From Lunularia cruciata (taxonomy: Eukaryota > Streptophyta > Marchantiopsida > Lunulariales > Lunulariaceae), in NCBI GenBank assembly GCA_948567375.1, contig OX419759.1:18382744-18446743 (forward strand): a stretch of DNA of 64,000 bases. The letters run 5' to 3'. The notes beneath the pieces were generated by a model, which was given only the letters and a program-made list of their open reading frames with translations, did no database searches and had not been told where the DNA came from. Of this stretch, positions 1-10,974 are shown one piece after another. Position 1 is the stretch's first letter. Each line of letters starts with the position of its first letter. Both the position numbers and the translations under genes were made by a program.

Positions 1-1721
1 TACAGAATCAAGTGATTGAAGACTTGAAGAGAGAAGTGAGGTATCGAGAGGAACTTGTGAAGAAGAGTGACATAGCAAGGGAAAGACAAGTAGTAGAGTA
101 TGAAATCTTGAAGCAACAGTTTGCTGATTCAAGACTAGAAATTATCCATGCTATGGCAAGGGTAGCAGCAAAGGAACAAGAACTCGATAGAGTGATGGAG
201 AGTGTAGAAGAGAAGAAGCAACTGTGGCAGCGGGAGTTGACAATAAGATATAGGGAGGAAGAGAGATTACAAGAGTTACTTTGTAATCAAGAGGAGAAGA
301 TTGAGCAGAAGGAGAAGGAGAAAGAAACGGTGAAAGCCGAGTTTGAGGTGGAATTGGTGATGTACAGAGAAGATTGGCTTGCAGATCGGGAATGGGAAAG
401 GAAGATGAGATTGGAGCCATTGAAGGAGATTGTCATCAGAATGAATGCAATGTTAAGTATAGAGGCCAATATTTGGATTGAAGAGACGAGGCTACACAAG
501 TTGAAGTTGTTGGTGCAAGAGACAAGGAGGAGACATGCGAAAGACACAGATTTGAATGCGTTGTTGATTAGTCTCAGGACTCGTGTAGATAGGAAGATAT
601 TAGAAGTAGAAGATAATATCGCGATTAGACTAGACTTAGTGAAATTGGAGATAGATAAATTTCGGAAAGATGTAAGAGCCAAACCCGAAGTAGATGAGAT
701 AGGAGTGTAGATGTCTTTGGAGTTACCATTGGAGACAATAGAGAAGAGTGGGTCGGGAGATAAAGAGTTAGATAGATTACCCACTAGTGAAATATCAGAT
801 CAGGAAAGAGAACTATTAGATTTGGTAGAAGATGTAGGAGATATGAAACCTGAGGACAGAGTAGTAGGAAGTATAGTTACTTCGGGTTCGGGTTTGAAAG
901 CCAAAGAAGTAGACATCGGATCGGAGTAGAAACCGATTTGAGATTTGAATAGGTAGATATGAAGAGGTGCATTGTCATTTCGGATCTGCAAGTTTGTAGA
1001 GGCATTAGGAAGAGATGCATTAGGAAGATAACTATCAATTGCTTCACTATTTAAGAGTGGCATTTGTAGTATCATGTTGTTCAGTGCTCATTATTTCTGA
1101 GAATAGATAAAGCAAAGTGCTATGAAGTAGTGCTCGTCGCTTAAGCTTGATTCTGAATATCAGCTTTGCAATTGTGTTTGTGAGTGTGTGTAGAATTTCA
1201 AAGTGCAAGTCAGTGTGCTTGTTGGATTCCGCAGCCTTGATCTTCATTCTGTGTGTTTGATCTTGAGTGAAGGGCAATCAAAGCAATGCCTTGATAGATC
1301 TAAGAGGAATTGTATTGTTGGTAGTATTCTACATTTGTGAGTGTAGTGCGAGGTTGATGTGAAGCAATTTTGATCGAGGAAGTTGTGCCTTCAATGGAAG
1401 GCTGGAACACAATTCTAAGGTAAAGTTGTTTTGCAGTGGAGTGCCATTTTTGGGAGAGCCTGAATAATCACAATCAAGATTGTTTGGAAAGAATTGATGG
1501 AGTTGTGATTAAGGACCCTAAACTTTGTGACAAGACTGCGAATCAGTGCTTGTTACTCTCTTCTGGGTGTGGTTTCTACTTGAGAGACTAAAGAAGAACT
1601 CAAGAAGAACTGAAATTGTTACTGATTGACTTCATATTTGACCAATTCTGACTAGTATCTTTGCGGGAATAAGCTTTACTTACTTGATTACCGCAAAAGT
1701 GATATTTGCCGGGTTGTCACA
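1..1721 (+). mobile_element. Coiled-coil-coding TG..CA element, copy A1 (5' part outside window)
   Basis: This is the 3' portion of an element that recurs at 10423-14206 (A2) and 60057-63800 (A3). It carries the end of a coiled-coil frame (to 929) and then about 790 bases of non-coding sequence that all three copies share. It ends with GGGTTGTCACA at 1721. The following bases resume a gypsy remnant that is also present near 54850, so A1 was inserted into that older element. The right-hand candidate target duplication is TTGTG (1722-1726); its left partner lies outside the window. No LTR, reverse transcriptase or integrase is visible in the part seen. Confidence 0.75.
3..929 (+). pseudogene. 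C-terminal half of coiled-coil protein of element A1
   Basis: One reading frame runs from the window edge to the TAG at 927-929, broken only by an in-frame TAG at 708-710. At that place the A2 copy has a glutamine codon, so this is a nonsense change rather than the true end. The protein is very rich in E, K, R and L in heptad-like order, as in a long parallel coiled coil. It has a conserved stretch near 520-660 (tract ALLISLRTRVDRKILEVED) and the shared ending V-D-I-G-S-E. The first ATG in the frame is not a credible start, because A2 shows the frame continuing far upstream. The function is unknown. There are no enzyme motifs, and it is likely a structural or assembly protein of the element. 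Confidence 0.7.
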
Positions 1722-3700
1722 TTGTGTGCTAAGAATACCATGTCCACTTGGTCCATTGCTCCCAGCATGTGCCTGAATTGTCTCAGTAGACACATAGCTC
1801 AAAAGAGTCTGAGTGGTGATGCCTATCAAGCGCATCCTGCGTTGCTCTGCCAAGCCAAGGCTCACAATCCAGGTCAAACAATTCAAGTCCATAGCCTGAC
1901 CTAACACCTGACGCTTGGATGCCTCTAACTTGCTGGAATAACGGTAATACTAGTGCAAAAACCCATTGACCGATCTCTCTCATCGGCATTGGGCTCCACC
2001 AACTATTGTAATTGTGAGTCCCAAACAAGTCAAGGTCCTCCCTCTTGAAAAGCATGAGAGCTTGGGGAACTCACGAGTATAGGAAACGCGGCTTTAGGTT
2101 GTCCAACTAGGTTCACCATTGCCATAGGTGACCTATCAGCCATTACTACTATTGAGACTAACGCCCAACATCTAAGATGTCATCAACAAGGATGTGGTCA
2201 AGTTGCTGAATCCCATCATATACATGTTGTAAAACCTCTATGGGTAAGAGGTTCGTCTACCAAAGATGAAGACAATGAGCCCGTGATCCCACTCTGGCTA
2301 CATCTAACAATATAGTAGGTCCCATCCAAGAATGGACCTGATGTGTACTCGCCACCACTCTGGTGCAAGAATCACCCATCAAAGGAGCATTGTCCAAAAT
2401 GTAAGTTGGAGAAACGGATTGATGAACCTAGAGATGTCGTAGTATACGTAACATCTCCCAAAACACACCAGAATGAGGATCTTGAAGACACAAACCTTGG
2501 TCAGCACGTGTAGGTCCCTGACATGGCCCTCCAAAAATCACCAAGTGAATAGGCCTATGTCTCTCCAGATCATGTGCCCCCAATAAGGAATGTCTATTGG
2601 TAGGGCCTTTTGGTAACCTTTGACTGTTGACATTGGTAATAACTCCGAATACCAATAGGCCAAGTGTGCCACATGATGTAGAGAGACTCGCCTAGCAATC
2701 TCATCTTTCTCTACATACAAGTACCTATGTACTCGTATACCCGCCTGTAATATTGTAGCTAGTCCGGTGCTAATCCCACCAAACAACTCCAATAGACATA
2801 TCCTCTACTAGATACTGCCAAGCAATGAGTGTGGTATCCAGAGGTATCAAAGTAATTGACTCTAGAGGCTTATCCTCACACTCATCTTCTGATGGTATGA
2901 AGGCTCCACTCCAAGCCTGTTGCACCAATTGATCAGCATGTTGCTGCTATGCCTCCTCTGAACTCCACAATAGAACATCCAAGGTGGATGGAACAATCCC
3001 ACTTGTACTCCATATCTGAGTGATCTCCTCTAGTACTGAAGTATCCTTTGCATGGACGTTCCACTCCAACAAGTCACCATGCCAAGTAACTTCACCACTA
3101 AATCCTAAAATTGATGCTACCATGGTCCCAAACTGTAGTGAGCCAAGACTGCCACTACTAAAGCGTAGGTAGGCAACATAGGGCTACCAACAATCCACTA
3201 AGCTTGGAGATACCACCAACACTCAAAGTTCTTGCACTCAAATTTCCCCTTGATTTCAAGTCTCTGATGTAATCATATTGTTTACAACTCTCAAATACAC
3301 TCAACTCAGAATAGTACTTGATTTTTCACTCTATAAACTGTCAACAATTGGGGATTGATTACAGTCAAGGCACACCCACTCTAGGTGACGCTTGCCGGCC
3401 TCTGTCCACCATAGCCAGGAACTTGAAAGCTCAACATCAAAGAAGTGAGCTCTCTGGAGTTGCACTTTGAAAGTATACCCCTGGACTCGAGCTAGGTCTA
3501 AAACCCTAATGGTATACTTGGTGGTGCAAACAGTGCAAAGTGACAGTGGGCCCTACCAAGAAGTCAATACCCTAAACACAAAATTTGTCTGTCGGAAAGT
3601 AGTCTCTAAGAAATTGTTGAAATAACTCTAACTACTATCACTGGAACTCTAGTGTTTGAGCAATCTAGATATGACACTACAAATGGCATGATACTACAAA
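1722..3700 (-). mobile_element. Decayed Ty3/gypsy remnant C' (internal part plus LTR-like end)
   Basis: Bases 1722-3230 closely match 54858-56310 in the larger minus-strand gypsy element C. Bases about 3270-3690 match the LTR-like block 50884-51330. The two matched parts are joined directly here although they lie kilobases apart in C, so most of the gag region is missing. A primer-binding-site-like string (CTCTGATG, partial complement of initiator tRNA-Met binding) sits just before the LTR-like block near 3262. No open frame of useful length survives. The left edge is the A1 insertion point; the right edge, where D begins, is approximate. Confidence 0.6.
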
Positions 3701-4149
3701 CATTAGAGTAGTTCCTTCTCTTCCTCTCAATTGTAGTATTTGCAGATTTGTCATCCATTGACTTGAGTGGCAAGTAAATTCCCCTCTAGATCAACAAGAT
3801 GCAAGGACTTATTTTTGTAAAGCTTTTATACTTGATATGGTCGTATCCAAATAAGATGCAACTTCCTAGTGAAGAACTTGCGTCAACTACTGTATAACAA
3901 TACCAACTCCTTGTGTAATATGCATGCATTGGATCTTTCAATTGTAAACCTCCTTCTACTTTGAACTTTATATGTGCAATTATGGAATCATCTCTTTGTT
4001 CTTCCAAAATATCACTTGTTGCATCTGGAGAGCTTGACTATCTTCCTTGATCATCCATTCTTTTGATATAATCCTATAGTTAGATACCTCAAATTCAATG
4101 GGCAAAATGAGATGGAACCAATAAGTGAGAAAGACAAGTGTTTGCTTTG

Positions 4150-4700
4150 TGGTGATTTTTTGAGCGATGCAATATGCCTACAAGGCTATTGGCAACTTGG
4201 TATCCCATGGATAATTCATATGAATAATTCATTTTTACCTTGTTTAGGATTTTGCATACCAATCCGTTGGCTCATTTTTTCAATCCATTTGCCTTTGGGT
4301 TGTAGAGAGTATTTTTCCCATGTTTAATTTACAACTGTTGGGTGAGATACTCAATTGAGAACCAATTTGTTCAAGAAATGAACTCCCCTATCACTCACTA
4401 ATTCAAGAGGATAGCCATACCGGGAGATGATATTGTGGAAGAAGAATCTTGCCATTGTATATGCATTTTCCTTCTTGGTAGCTCTGCTTCTACCATTTTG
4501 CTGGCATAGTTAGTATAAACCAAAATGTATCTCTTCCACGTAATTTTTGTGGTAGGTTGTATTGGGCCTGAAAATTCAATTCCCCATTCTTGAATGGAGC
4601 TAGGAGTAGAATGGAACTAAGGAGCCATTGAGGTGAAGGCATGGGTCATCCGATACATTGACATGCATGACATTGTTTGATAAATTTTTGCACATCCTTG
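4150..4700 (-). pseudogene. Integrase core fragment of gypsy element D
   Basis: The minus-strand translation contains F-F-H-N-I-I-S-R-Y-G-Y-P-L-E-L-V-S-D-R-G followed by H-F-L-N. This is the second conserved block of retroviral-type integrase: the catalytic aspartate of S-D-R-G and the following H-F. Integrases insert the cDNA copy into host DNA. Stops interrupt both sides and the frame cannot make a working enzyme. It lies downstream of the RNase H region in element order, as expected for gypsy elements. Confidence 0.7.
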
Positions 4701-5139
4701 TACATGGTCGGCCACTAATCTCCCATTGCCATAATTTTCTTTACCATATTTTTCAAGGCAATTGCCCTCCTATTGGTTCCAAGCATAGGGCATATATCAC
4801 TCTTCATACTTCATAAGATTTTAGACAATGCCAAAGAACTTCATTGGCCCCTAATTTGAAAAGGATATTCCACTTCAACTAGTATGGACCCATTTTGTGG
4901 AGGAAGACTGCCCACTACTCTAGATCCAATCCTTCCTGACACTACAACATACAGAGATATTATAACTCAAAAGAGTAACATGTCATCTTTGTTATCAAAA
5001 TTTGGAAGATTTCTTTGTCTAGAAACATTTCATTCAGATCTTGGTTCTGATTGTTGGTTTTTAGCTTGGACACAAAATCAGCATTATTGTGTTGTCATCT
5101 TTCTTGACCTAAATGGTGTAGGTAAATTCCTATAGTATT

Positions 5140-5400
5140 AATTATCATTGCAAGATTTCTCTTGACAAGTTGGCCTTCCTTACCAAATGTTGCAACACAT
5201 AATGGTCTACATGGAAGAAAATTTTGTATCCTAACATATAGTGATGGAACTTCTTGCAAGCATACACTATCCTAAATGATTCTTCCTCAATGGTGGTGTA
5301 ATTACTCTCCATTGTAGACAATAGTCAACTAGCATAGTACACAATCTTTCTTATTCTTGTTCTTTTGATTAAGGATTACTCCAACTACAACAAAATAATT
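5140..5400 (-). pseudogene. RNase H fragment of gypsy element D
   Basis: The minus-strand translation shows an N-Y-T-T-I-E-E-E-S stretch followed by V-Y-A-C-K-K-F-H-H-Y-M-L-G-Y-K-I, then F-H-V-D-H. These are the usual gypsy RNase H landmarks: the E of T-x-x-E and the D of x-D-H. RNase H removes the RNA strand during reverse transcription. The frame is short and interrupted, and sits between RT and integrase as expected. Confidence 0.65.
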
Positions 5401-5599
5401 GTCCATGTACACATAGAAGATAATTCCAAATTAGGAGCTTTTATCACCAAGGCCTCCACCAACTTGGTTTTTTGTGACAAAGGTATCCTCTTGCACCTTG
5501 TCCATATATAATCCTTGACCTTCTTCAACAACTTTGTTAAGGGTGCAGCTTGTACTGCATAGTTGGAGATGAGCCTCCTATAATAGCCTAAATGACCTA

Positions 5600-6314
5600 C
5601 GAATGCTCTTAGTTATCATAGATTCTTGGATAATTCAAGGGATGAGATTAATTTTATCTTTTCAACATCCACTTCCATTCCTTGTCTTGAAACTTGATGT
5701 CCCAAAAGAATGCCTTCTTTCATGAAAAAGAAGTACTTCTCAGAGTGCAAAGATAATCTAGAAGACCTACACCTCTCAAATGTTTGGTGTAGAAAGGAAA
5801 GATGGTTGCTTCTTCTACAAAAAACACAAAAATCAATGATGAAGATCTTCAAGAATTTTTGCAAATAATCTTTGGAGATGGCAGTCATCATCTATTGACA
5901 TGTTGCAAGTGCATTATACAACCAAATGACATTCAATTACAAGCATAAGTTCCCCAATCAATAGTGAGGTAGTCTTGTATTCATTTTCTCCCAAATGGAT
6001 ACTTGGTTGTAACTTGCAAAACCATCTAGAAAGTTATAGCACTCATAATCTATGAATTGGTCTAAAATAGCATCCAAGAAAGGCCAAGGGTGATGGTTAT
6101 TCTTTTTTGCTACATTTAGCTTGCAAAAATCTTGGCACAATCTAATCTTTCTTATCTTCTTGTTGGGTCCTATGACAATTGGAGACATCCACTCATTGAG
6201 TGAGTGTCTCCAATGAAATTGGTCAAGGATGAAATTGATAAGTATCTCAAGGCAGGCCTTGAGATACTTATCAATTTCATCTTTGACCAACAATGGGTAT
6301 TTGGGATGAGTCAA
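5600..6314 (-). pseudogene. Reverse transcriptase fragment of gypsy element D, with inverted duplication
   Basis: Two open pieces are visible, 5958-6314 and 5616-5891, in different frames. The first has E-W-M-S-P-I-V-I-G-P-N, then R-L-C-Q-D-F-C-K-L-N and F-L-D-G-F-A-S-Y-N-Q, which are RT blocks 1-4. The second has the palm-to-thumb region ending in G-H-Q-V-S. The catalytic Y-x-D-D motif falls between them and is lost or degraded. The coding sequence holds an extra inverted duplication (palindrome 6221-6288) that inserts unrelated residues before E-W-M-S-P, where family members run directly from the K-Y-L-K-A block to E-W-x-S-P. Confidence 0.75.
6221..6288. repeat. Near-perfect palindrome, 33-bp arms, 2-nt spacer
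   Basis: The left arm (6221-6253) and right arm (6256-6288) are reverse complements with one mismatch. They are separated by the dinucleotide AG. A weaker inverted repeat (6181-6195 with 6201-6211) abuts it. Both lie within reverse transcriptase coding sequence and add residues absent from normal RTs. Confidence 0.9.
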
Positions 6315-6792
6315 TATTAGTGTTGTTGGATAGGGATTGCTCCTTCTTCTATGTCAATTTGATGCTCCCCAAATTTCCTAGGAATTGCAAGCATTTACTC
6401 AATCTTCCAAGCAAAGATATCTTGGTATTCTCAAAATAGGTAAGCATGGTTTGCATATTCCTCCTTAGATATAGATTTGGAAATATTGAGTGATTTCCCT
6501 TTGGTAATTTGCAGATCCTAGTAGTCATCTAGGTTGATGATGCTTTCCATGTGACTAAAGGGGTTGATCTCCAAGCATGCAAATTTTTCCTCTAGACCTT
6601 TGGGGCAATTGTTTGCTTTGGCCTCAAGTTTGATTTTGTAACACTCTAGGTAGTTCACCTTGTCTTCTTTTGACAACCTTTGGCCTTATCCAAGTTTCTT
6701 CTGTGTAACTTTCCTTTAAAGACAAGGTTTCCCTTAGATGAAGAACCTTCTTTCAACACACTATGATAGATTTGGTGTCAATGGAGTTGGTA

Positions 6793-7104
6793 TCAGAGAA
6801 ATGCAATTTGTGTTGGTACCATTTGACTATTATTCTTGCTCCATATAGTCAAGGTCTTCCTATTAGCATACAATATCCTATTTTGGTTATAGGGAAAAGG
6901 ACAATGTAATCTACTCAAAATGTTATCCCACCTATGATGGTAAAAATGTTGGAAAACATTCCTAAAGGTCTTCTTCCCTTGATCTGCAAAGTGGAGGATA
7001 TAAGGCGTTGGCTCAAAATTTGTGTACCCTAGTTTGAGGATAGTTTCCTCCATCATGACATCCATTCCAAAGCCAAAATGATGGGTATTGATTGAATCAT
7101 ACAA
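6793..7104 (-). pseudogene. Protease-like fragment of gypsy element D
   Basis: The open frame includes M-E-E-T-I-L-K-L-G-Y-T-N-F-E-P-T followed by I-L-H-F-A-D-Q. This matches the stretch after the active site in plant gypsy aspartic proteases (pattern LGL..LKPT...L.LAD). The catalytic D-S/T-G itself is not visible, so the piece is inactive. It precedes the RT on the minus strand, which is the expected order. Confidence 0.5.
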
Positions 7105-7315
7105 CCATTAATTTTTATCTCCACCTCTAGAGATCCTAGATCTTCTAACTCTATTCTATAAATTATAGAAGATCAGATTGCTTTCTTGCCTGCACTCATC
7201 AAAGCACTAGAGTTGATTGCTTTTTGCACAACTTATTATTCTCCCATAATTACTTGAACATGACATCTAGTTTAGAAAATCCCAGATCAGCAAGAATGTC
7301 CTACTAAGATACTCT

Positions 7316-10055
7316 TATGACAACTCAATGTCAATGTACTTATAGTATAGTCAATAAGAATAGTTTGTTCTCACAAGGACATTATTCAAAAATGCCTAAG
7401 AGTGGAGCAAAACACACACTTGTCACCAAATTTTAGTTCTTTTATTGTCTCCTATTTAACCTCTTGGGCAAAAAATACTCCCCAAAGAGGGTAGTGTCAC
7501 CCTCTATGACGCACTACAACAAAAAGAAAATCACAAAGTAATCACCTTCACTCTAAAATCTAGTTGAGATTTCTCTTGAAGATGATGGTTGTCCACCTTT
7601 GAGTGCCACTCCATTCCAAAGATACAATGCATGCAAATGTGCTCTACCCTTCCCAAAAGGCAAAACTTGCAGACTGAACTTCTTGCTACTTCTTATCTAA
7701 ACTTTTCAATTCCATGGTACTACCTACGCGGTGAGCTTCTCAATCCACCATTGTACAAGTTTACTCTGAATCTTTTAGTGCACACTTTGATCAAGGGCAA
7801 GTACTTTCTTGGCACTAGCATTGAAGACATATTGTGAAATTCCTCACCTCTACTCTTGCCTAGATATTGAAACAACATACCAAATATAGGACATAGAACT
7901 TGCAAAGAAGTAGGCTCACTCTTTATTAGTAATCAAAGTTTTCATTACACAAAAGAACAAAAATGAGTGCCAATGGCACTAGCCTTATATACAAGTCTGG
8001 CTCCAAGTTGAAGGGATCAAAATCCCAAGTGAATCTTGAAAAATCTTGATCTGAACTATCCATCACTGATTTCACTATCCTAATCCTATCTTATCCTAAT
8101 CATCTACAAAATGATTAGGCTTCTACATGTGTCATGAGGGCTATGAGACATGCTTATTCTTTCTTGAGTGTACAACCCCGAGTACCTATACAAACCCAAG
8201 AGCATTCCTCTTCAAGTATATACAACTCTGAGTGCCTCTTAACTCTTAGGGCCCCTCCTCTTAAATACATACAATGTTGAGTGCAAGCATGACTAGCCTA
8301 CTTAGAGTGCTTGACTACTATACAATTATGAGTACCTAGTCCTTATTAAAGAGTGCATGTCTTACTGAAGGACTTCCTTTTGGAAGAAAGCCTTGGACTA
8401 GAACTATTGGGAATGAAAGACTTTATTGACCTCTCAAGTATCTTATGAGTTGATTTGTCTAGGCTTGATACCAAGCTATCTCCAGCAAGAAGTTCTAGCA
8501 TACTTCATTGAATTCTTATCTGAATGCTCCTTCAAGTGCAAGAATAGGTTGTTCATGCGTTCCTCCTCATAGGCCTGATTTTGCAAGCATTGGACCTACA
8601 TCTTCAGTGTATGGAATTTGGTCCTAAAGGCTTGCAGTCCTCCTTCTTTTTTTAGCATCTCCATGAAAAAGGCATGGTCTCTTCTAGTTGGTGTAGTGCA
8701 TTCAATTGATCTTCTTCTCTTTGCTTTCACTGCCTATCCTATTTGGCCTTTTGTTCTTCCAACACTTGAAGGCTTTTTGCATGCTTCATTCTTTCTTCCT
8801 TTGCCTCCTTGGCAAGAAGTTCCAATTGTGCTACCACTTCCTTTTGGTACTCTTGCATTTGTAGCTCCCACATTACTACCCAATCATGCTTCTCCTTCAA
8901 AGCACTTCAATAGTTGTCTACCTCCAAGCCATTTCTACAAAGTTGGTCTTCAGCTTCCTTCTTGAATTGACTGAACTCAAGGTGGATTGCTTTCCAATCT
9001 CCTTCAAACCTCTTGGTCTTGGATGCTTGATGATCTTATTTGTTCTTTGTAGTGGCACTTCTCTTCTTCAACTCTTGGTTTTCCTACAACAAGGCACTTA
9101 CCTTCAAAACCTTTACCTTGTATAGATCTCTAGCCCTTGCCACCTCATCCTTCACTAGAATCTCTCTAGCCTTTTAAGTGTAGACCTGCTTGTGCATGGC
9201 CTCGAACAGCATGGTGTACTCCACCACATCAAGGCTCTTGGCTTGGTATTGTGGCAATAACACCTCCATTAATTGCAATGCAATACCCATTGAGTGAATG
9301 ATGAAATTTGATCCATCTTGTACTTGCACCAACTTGGATGTTAGTGGGGCCTCATGCACTTTGATCTGCACTTCAGGTGTAGCCTTAGAAAGATCCATCA
9401 CAATGTTGACCTCCTCTTCTTCTTTGGCATTGTCAATAACTTGATCTTCTTCCTTAGTACAATCATTGGCCTCTTCTTCTTCTCTTGGCCAAAGTTCTTG
9501 GTCCTTTGAGAACTTGGCTCAATCTTTCACTTCTACTATGGCTTCTTCTTCTTGCACGTTAGGACTCAAGGGCGGTGCAAGAAGGGCATTGCTACTTCTT
9601 CCACCATGTGTTCTTCTTCATCTTCAAGGGCCTCATCGATGTTTTGGTCCTGCATTTGGGGAGTAAAATTGAGCATCCTCCCAAGTTTCTTCTCCTTCTT
9701 TGTTGTCTCTTAAGGTGGAGGCTGATCCTTGCAAAGCAAAAGGACCCTAACTCTTCCTTTTCCTCATCTGAATCAACCTCAATGTCCTTGGCTTCATCTT
9801 CCAAAGAAGACACTTCAACAATCTAGGCACTTGCTTTGACTTCTTGGTTGGAAGAAGTGGTTTCTTCTTTGAGGTGGTGTTCTTCGTGTTCCTTGGGCAA
9901 GGCAAACTCTTCATCTAGAGACACAAATTGGTCTGTCTTTGCAAATTTTGCATCCACCTGCAAATACTTGGCGATCTGAGTTGGTCTTTTAGGTTGTGCT
10001 TCAAAATAACCTGCAAGATGAAAATGGGTAAGGAACTTCTTCCTCTCTTCCTTTG
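7316..10055 (-). mobile_element. Coiled-coil element B1, left (3') part
   Basis: This is the 3' part of a minus-strand element related to the A copies. Its left end, TATGACAACTC at 7316, aligns with TGTGACAACCC at 25172 (B2) and is the reverse complement of the A-copy terminus GGGTTGTCACA. Coding similarity occupies about 8500-10055; 7316-8500 is its non-coding 3' end, which aligns with 25172-26100 in B2. The element stops at 10055 where a chromovirus LTR begins, and resumes at 20303. Without that insertion B1 would be about 4.3 kb. Confidence 0.65.
8500..10055 (-). pseudogene. Coiled-coil protein of element B1, middle and C-terminal part
   Basis: The minus-strand translation begins near 10055 with a block reading K-E-E-R-K-K-F-L-T-H-F-H. 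B2 has a matching block near 28080 (E-E-K-K-K-Y-L-D-Q-F-F). An acidic, lysine-rich linker follows (about 9600-9900). Next comes the L-Q-L-M-E-V-L-L-P block (9174-9401), also matched in B2, and then a long E/K/Q-rich coiled coil to about 8500. Several stops and frameshifts break it. Its N-terminal domain lies at 20303-20840, across the chromovirus insertion. No enzyme motif is seen. The role is unknown, possibly assembly. Confidence 0.55.
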
Positions 10056-10422
10056 CATAATACCAATAGCTAGACATATTAGCTAGAGATGAAAATTGGC
10101 TCAATAACATTTGGGAGTATTTTATGTATGATGGGCTAGGTAGATCAGATAGAGGTGTCACCAAAAGATTACTTCTACTATTAGGGCAAAAGTCAAAAAT
10201 AGCCTAAAGTTGTAATACCAATAGCTAGACATATTAGCTAGAGGTGAAAATTGGCTTGGGAACATCCGAGAGGATGTTATGTATGATGGGCTAGGCATAT
10301 CAGATAGAGGTGTCACCAAAAGAGGACTTCTACTAATAGGGTTGGAGCCAAAAATAGCTTGGAAACTTTAGAGCCAATTTTGGAGGCCTAAACAGATGAA
10401 TTAGGCCTTGAAAATGGATACC
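10056..10422 (+). repeat. Chromovirus 5' LTR, first part, with tandem duplicated head
   Basis: About 155 bp (10056-10210) and the sequence from 10211 onward are tandem copies of the LTR start (TGTAATACCAATAGCTAGAC; the first copy begins CATAATACC, two transitions away). The same tandem arrangement exists at 28650-28803/28804. The 3' LTR has only one head. The LTR is interrupted at 10423 by element A2 and continues at 14207. Without A2 and the extra head it is about 597 bp, close to the 591 bp of the 3' LTR. Confidence 0.8.
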
Positions 10423-10808
10423 TGTGGTGCCCACATTTTTTGTGTTTTCCAAAATAAAGGAGAAGAAGTGTATAGAGAAGTCGGATTGTGCCTGTATGGC
10501 CGAAGAAGACGAAAAAAATTGTCTTCGGGGTGAAACCCGAAGTAAAGTGACTTTGGGTCATAAGGCGAAGTACTCTGAAATGCCGTGTCAGCATACAATA
10601 CAAAGTAAATTGTCTTTGGCTCGGGGGGAGCTCAACCCGAGGCAAAGACAGTCTAACAACCTTTCGTCGGGGTGAGAAATTCAAGAAGGGGCCGTTTCAA
10701 AATTGGCGGCTCATACGCACGAAGGTGGGGTGACAGTGATAGGTGCATGCCGGAGGTGTGATTTCTTGGTAGAAACTCGAAGCAACGGAAGACAAAGAAG
10801 TGCAACTC

Positions 10809-10816
10809 TATAAAAA
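10809..10816 (+). promoter_or_regulatory. TATA-like box of element A2
   Basis: TATAAAAA lies 386 bp from the element start and about 160 bp before the proposed ATG. A3 has TATAAAAT at nearly the same offset (60450-60457, 393 bp). The conserved position suggests an internal promoter for the coiled-coil frame, though AT-rich words also occur by chance. Confidence 0.4.
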
Positions 10817-10974
10817 TCGAAACTGCAACGACGAAATGTCAAGCAATTTTCCTTCGCCGTTGAGGAGTCGTCTTGCAAGTGATTGGGGGAAAGGGAAATA
10901 GAGTTGGACTCGTGTTAGTGCGTAAGGGAGAAGTCGAGAGAGAGAAATCGAGAGACCGAAAGAGAGCAGAAGAG

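Larger units (their letters stand above)
3700..7315 (-). mobile_element. Ty3/gypsy element D, pol portion (Tat/Athila/Ogre-like)
   Basis: Read on the minus strand, the order from right to left is protease-like (about 7100-6800), reverse transcriptase (6320-5600), RNase H (5400-5140) and integrase (4700-4150). This is the gypsy order. The RT wording (F-L-D-G-F-x-x-Y-N-Q) is typical of the non-chromovirus Tat/Athila group. Every domain is broken by stops and frameshifts. The right end is the junction with coiled-coil element B1 at 7316. The flanking bases ACTCT (7311-7315) resemble ACTCC at 21893-21897, where gag-like sequence of the same strand resumes, so the element is probably split by B1. 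Confidence 0.65.

Noticed and set aside
151-784. Long minus-strand frames opposite the coiled-coil gene (also 11703-12251, 12629-13178, 61322-61888, 62657-62995)
   Set aside because: They are serine/leucine-rich mirror images of E/K-rich coding sequence on the plus strand and recur only where that gene lies.
4884-5135. 83-residue plus-strand frame
   Set aside because: It lies antisense within the pol region of element D between RNase H and integrase.
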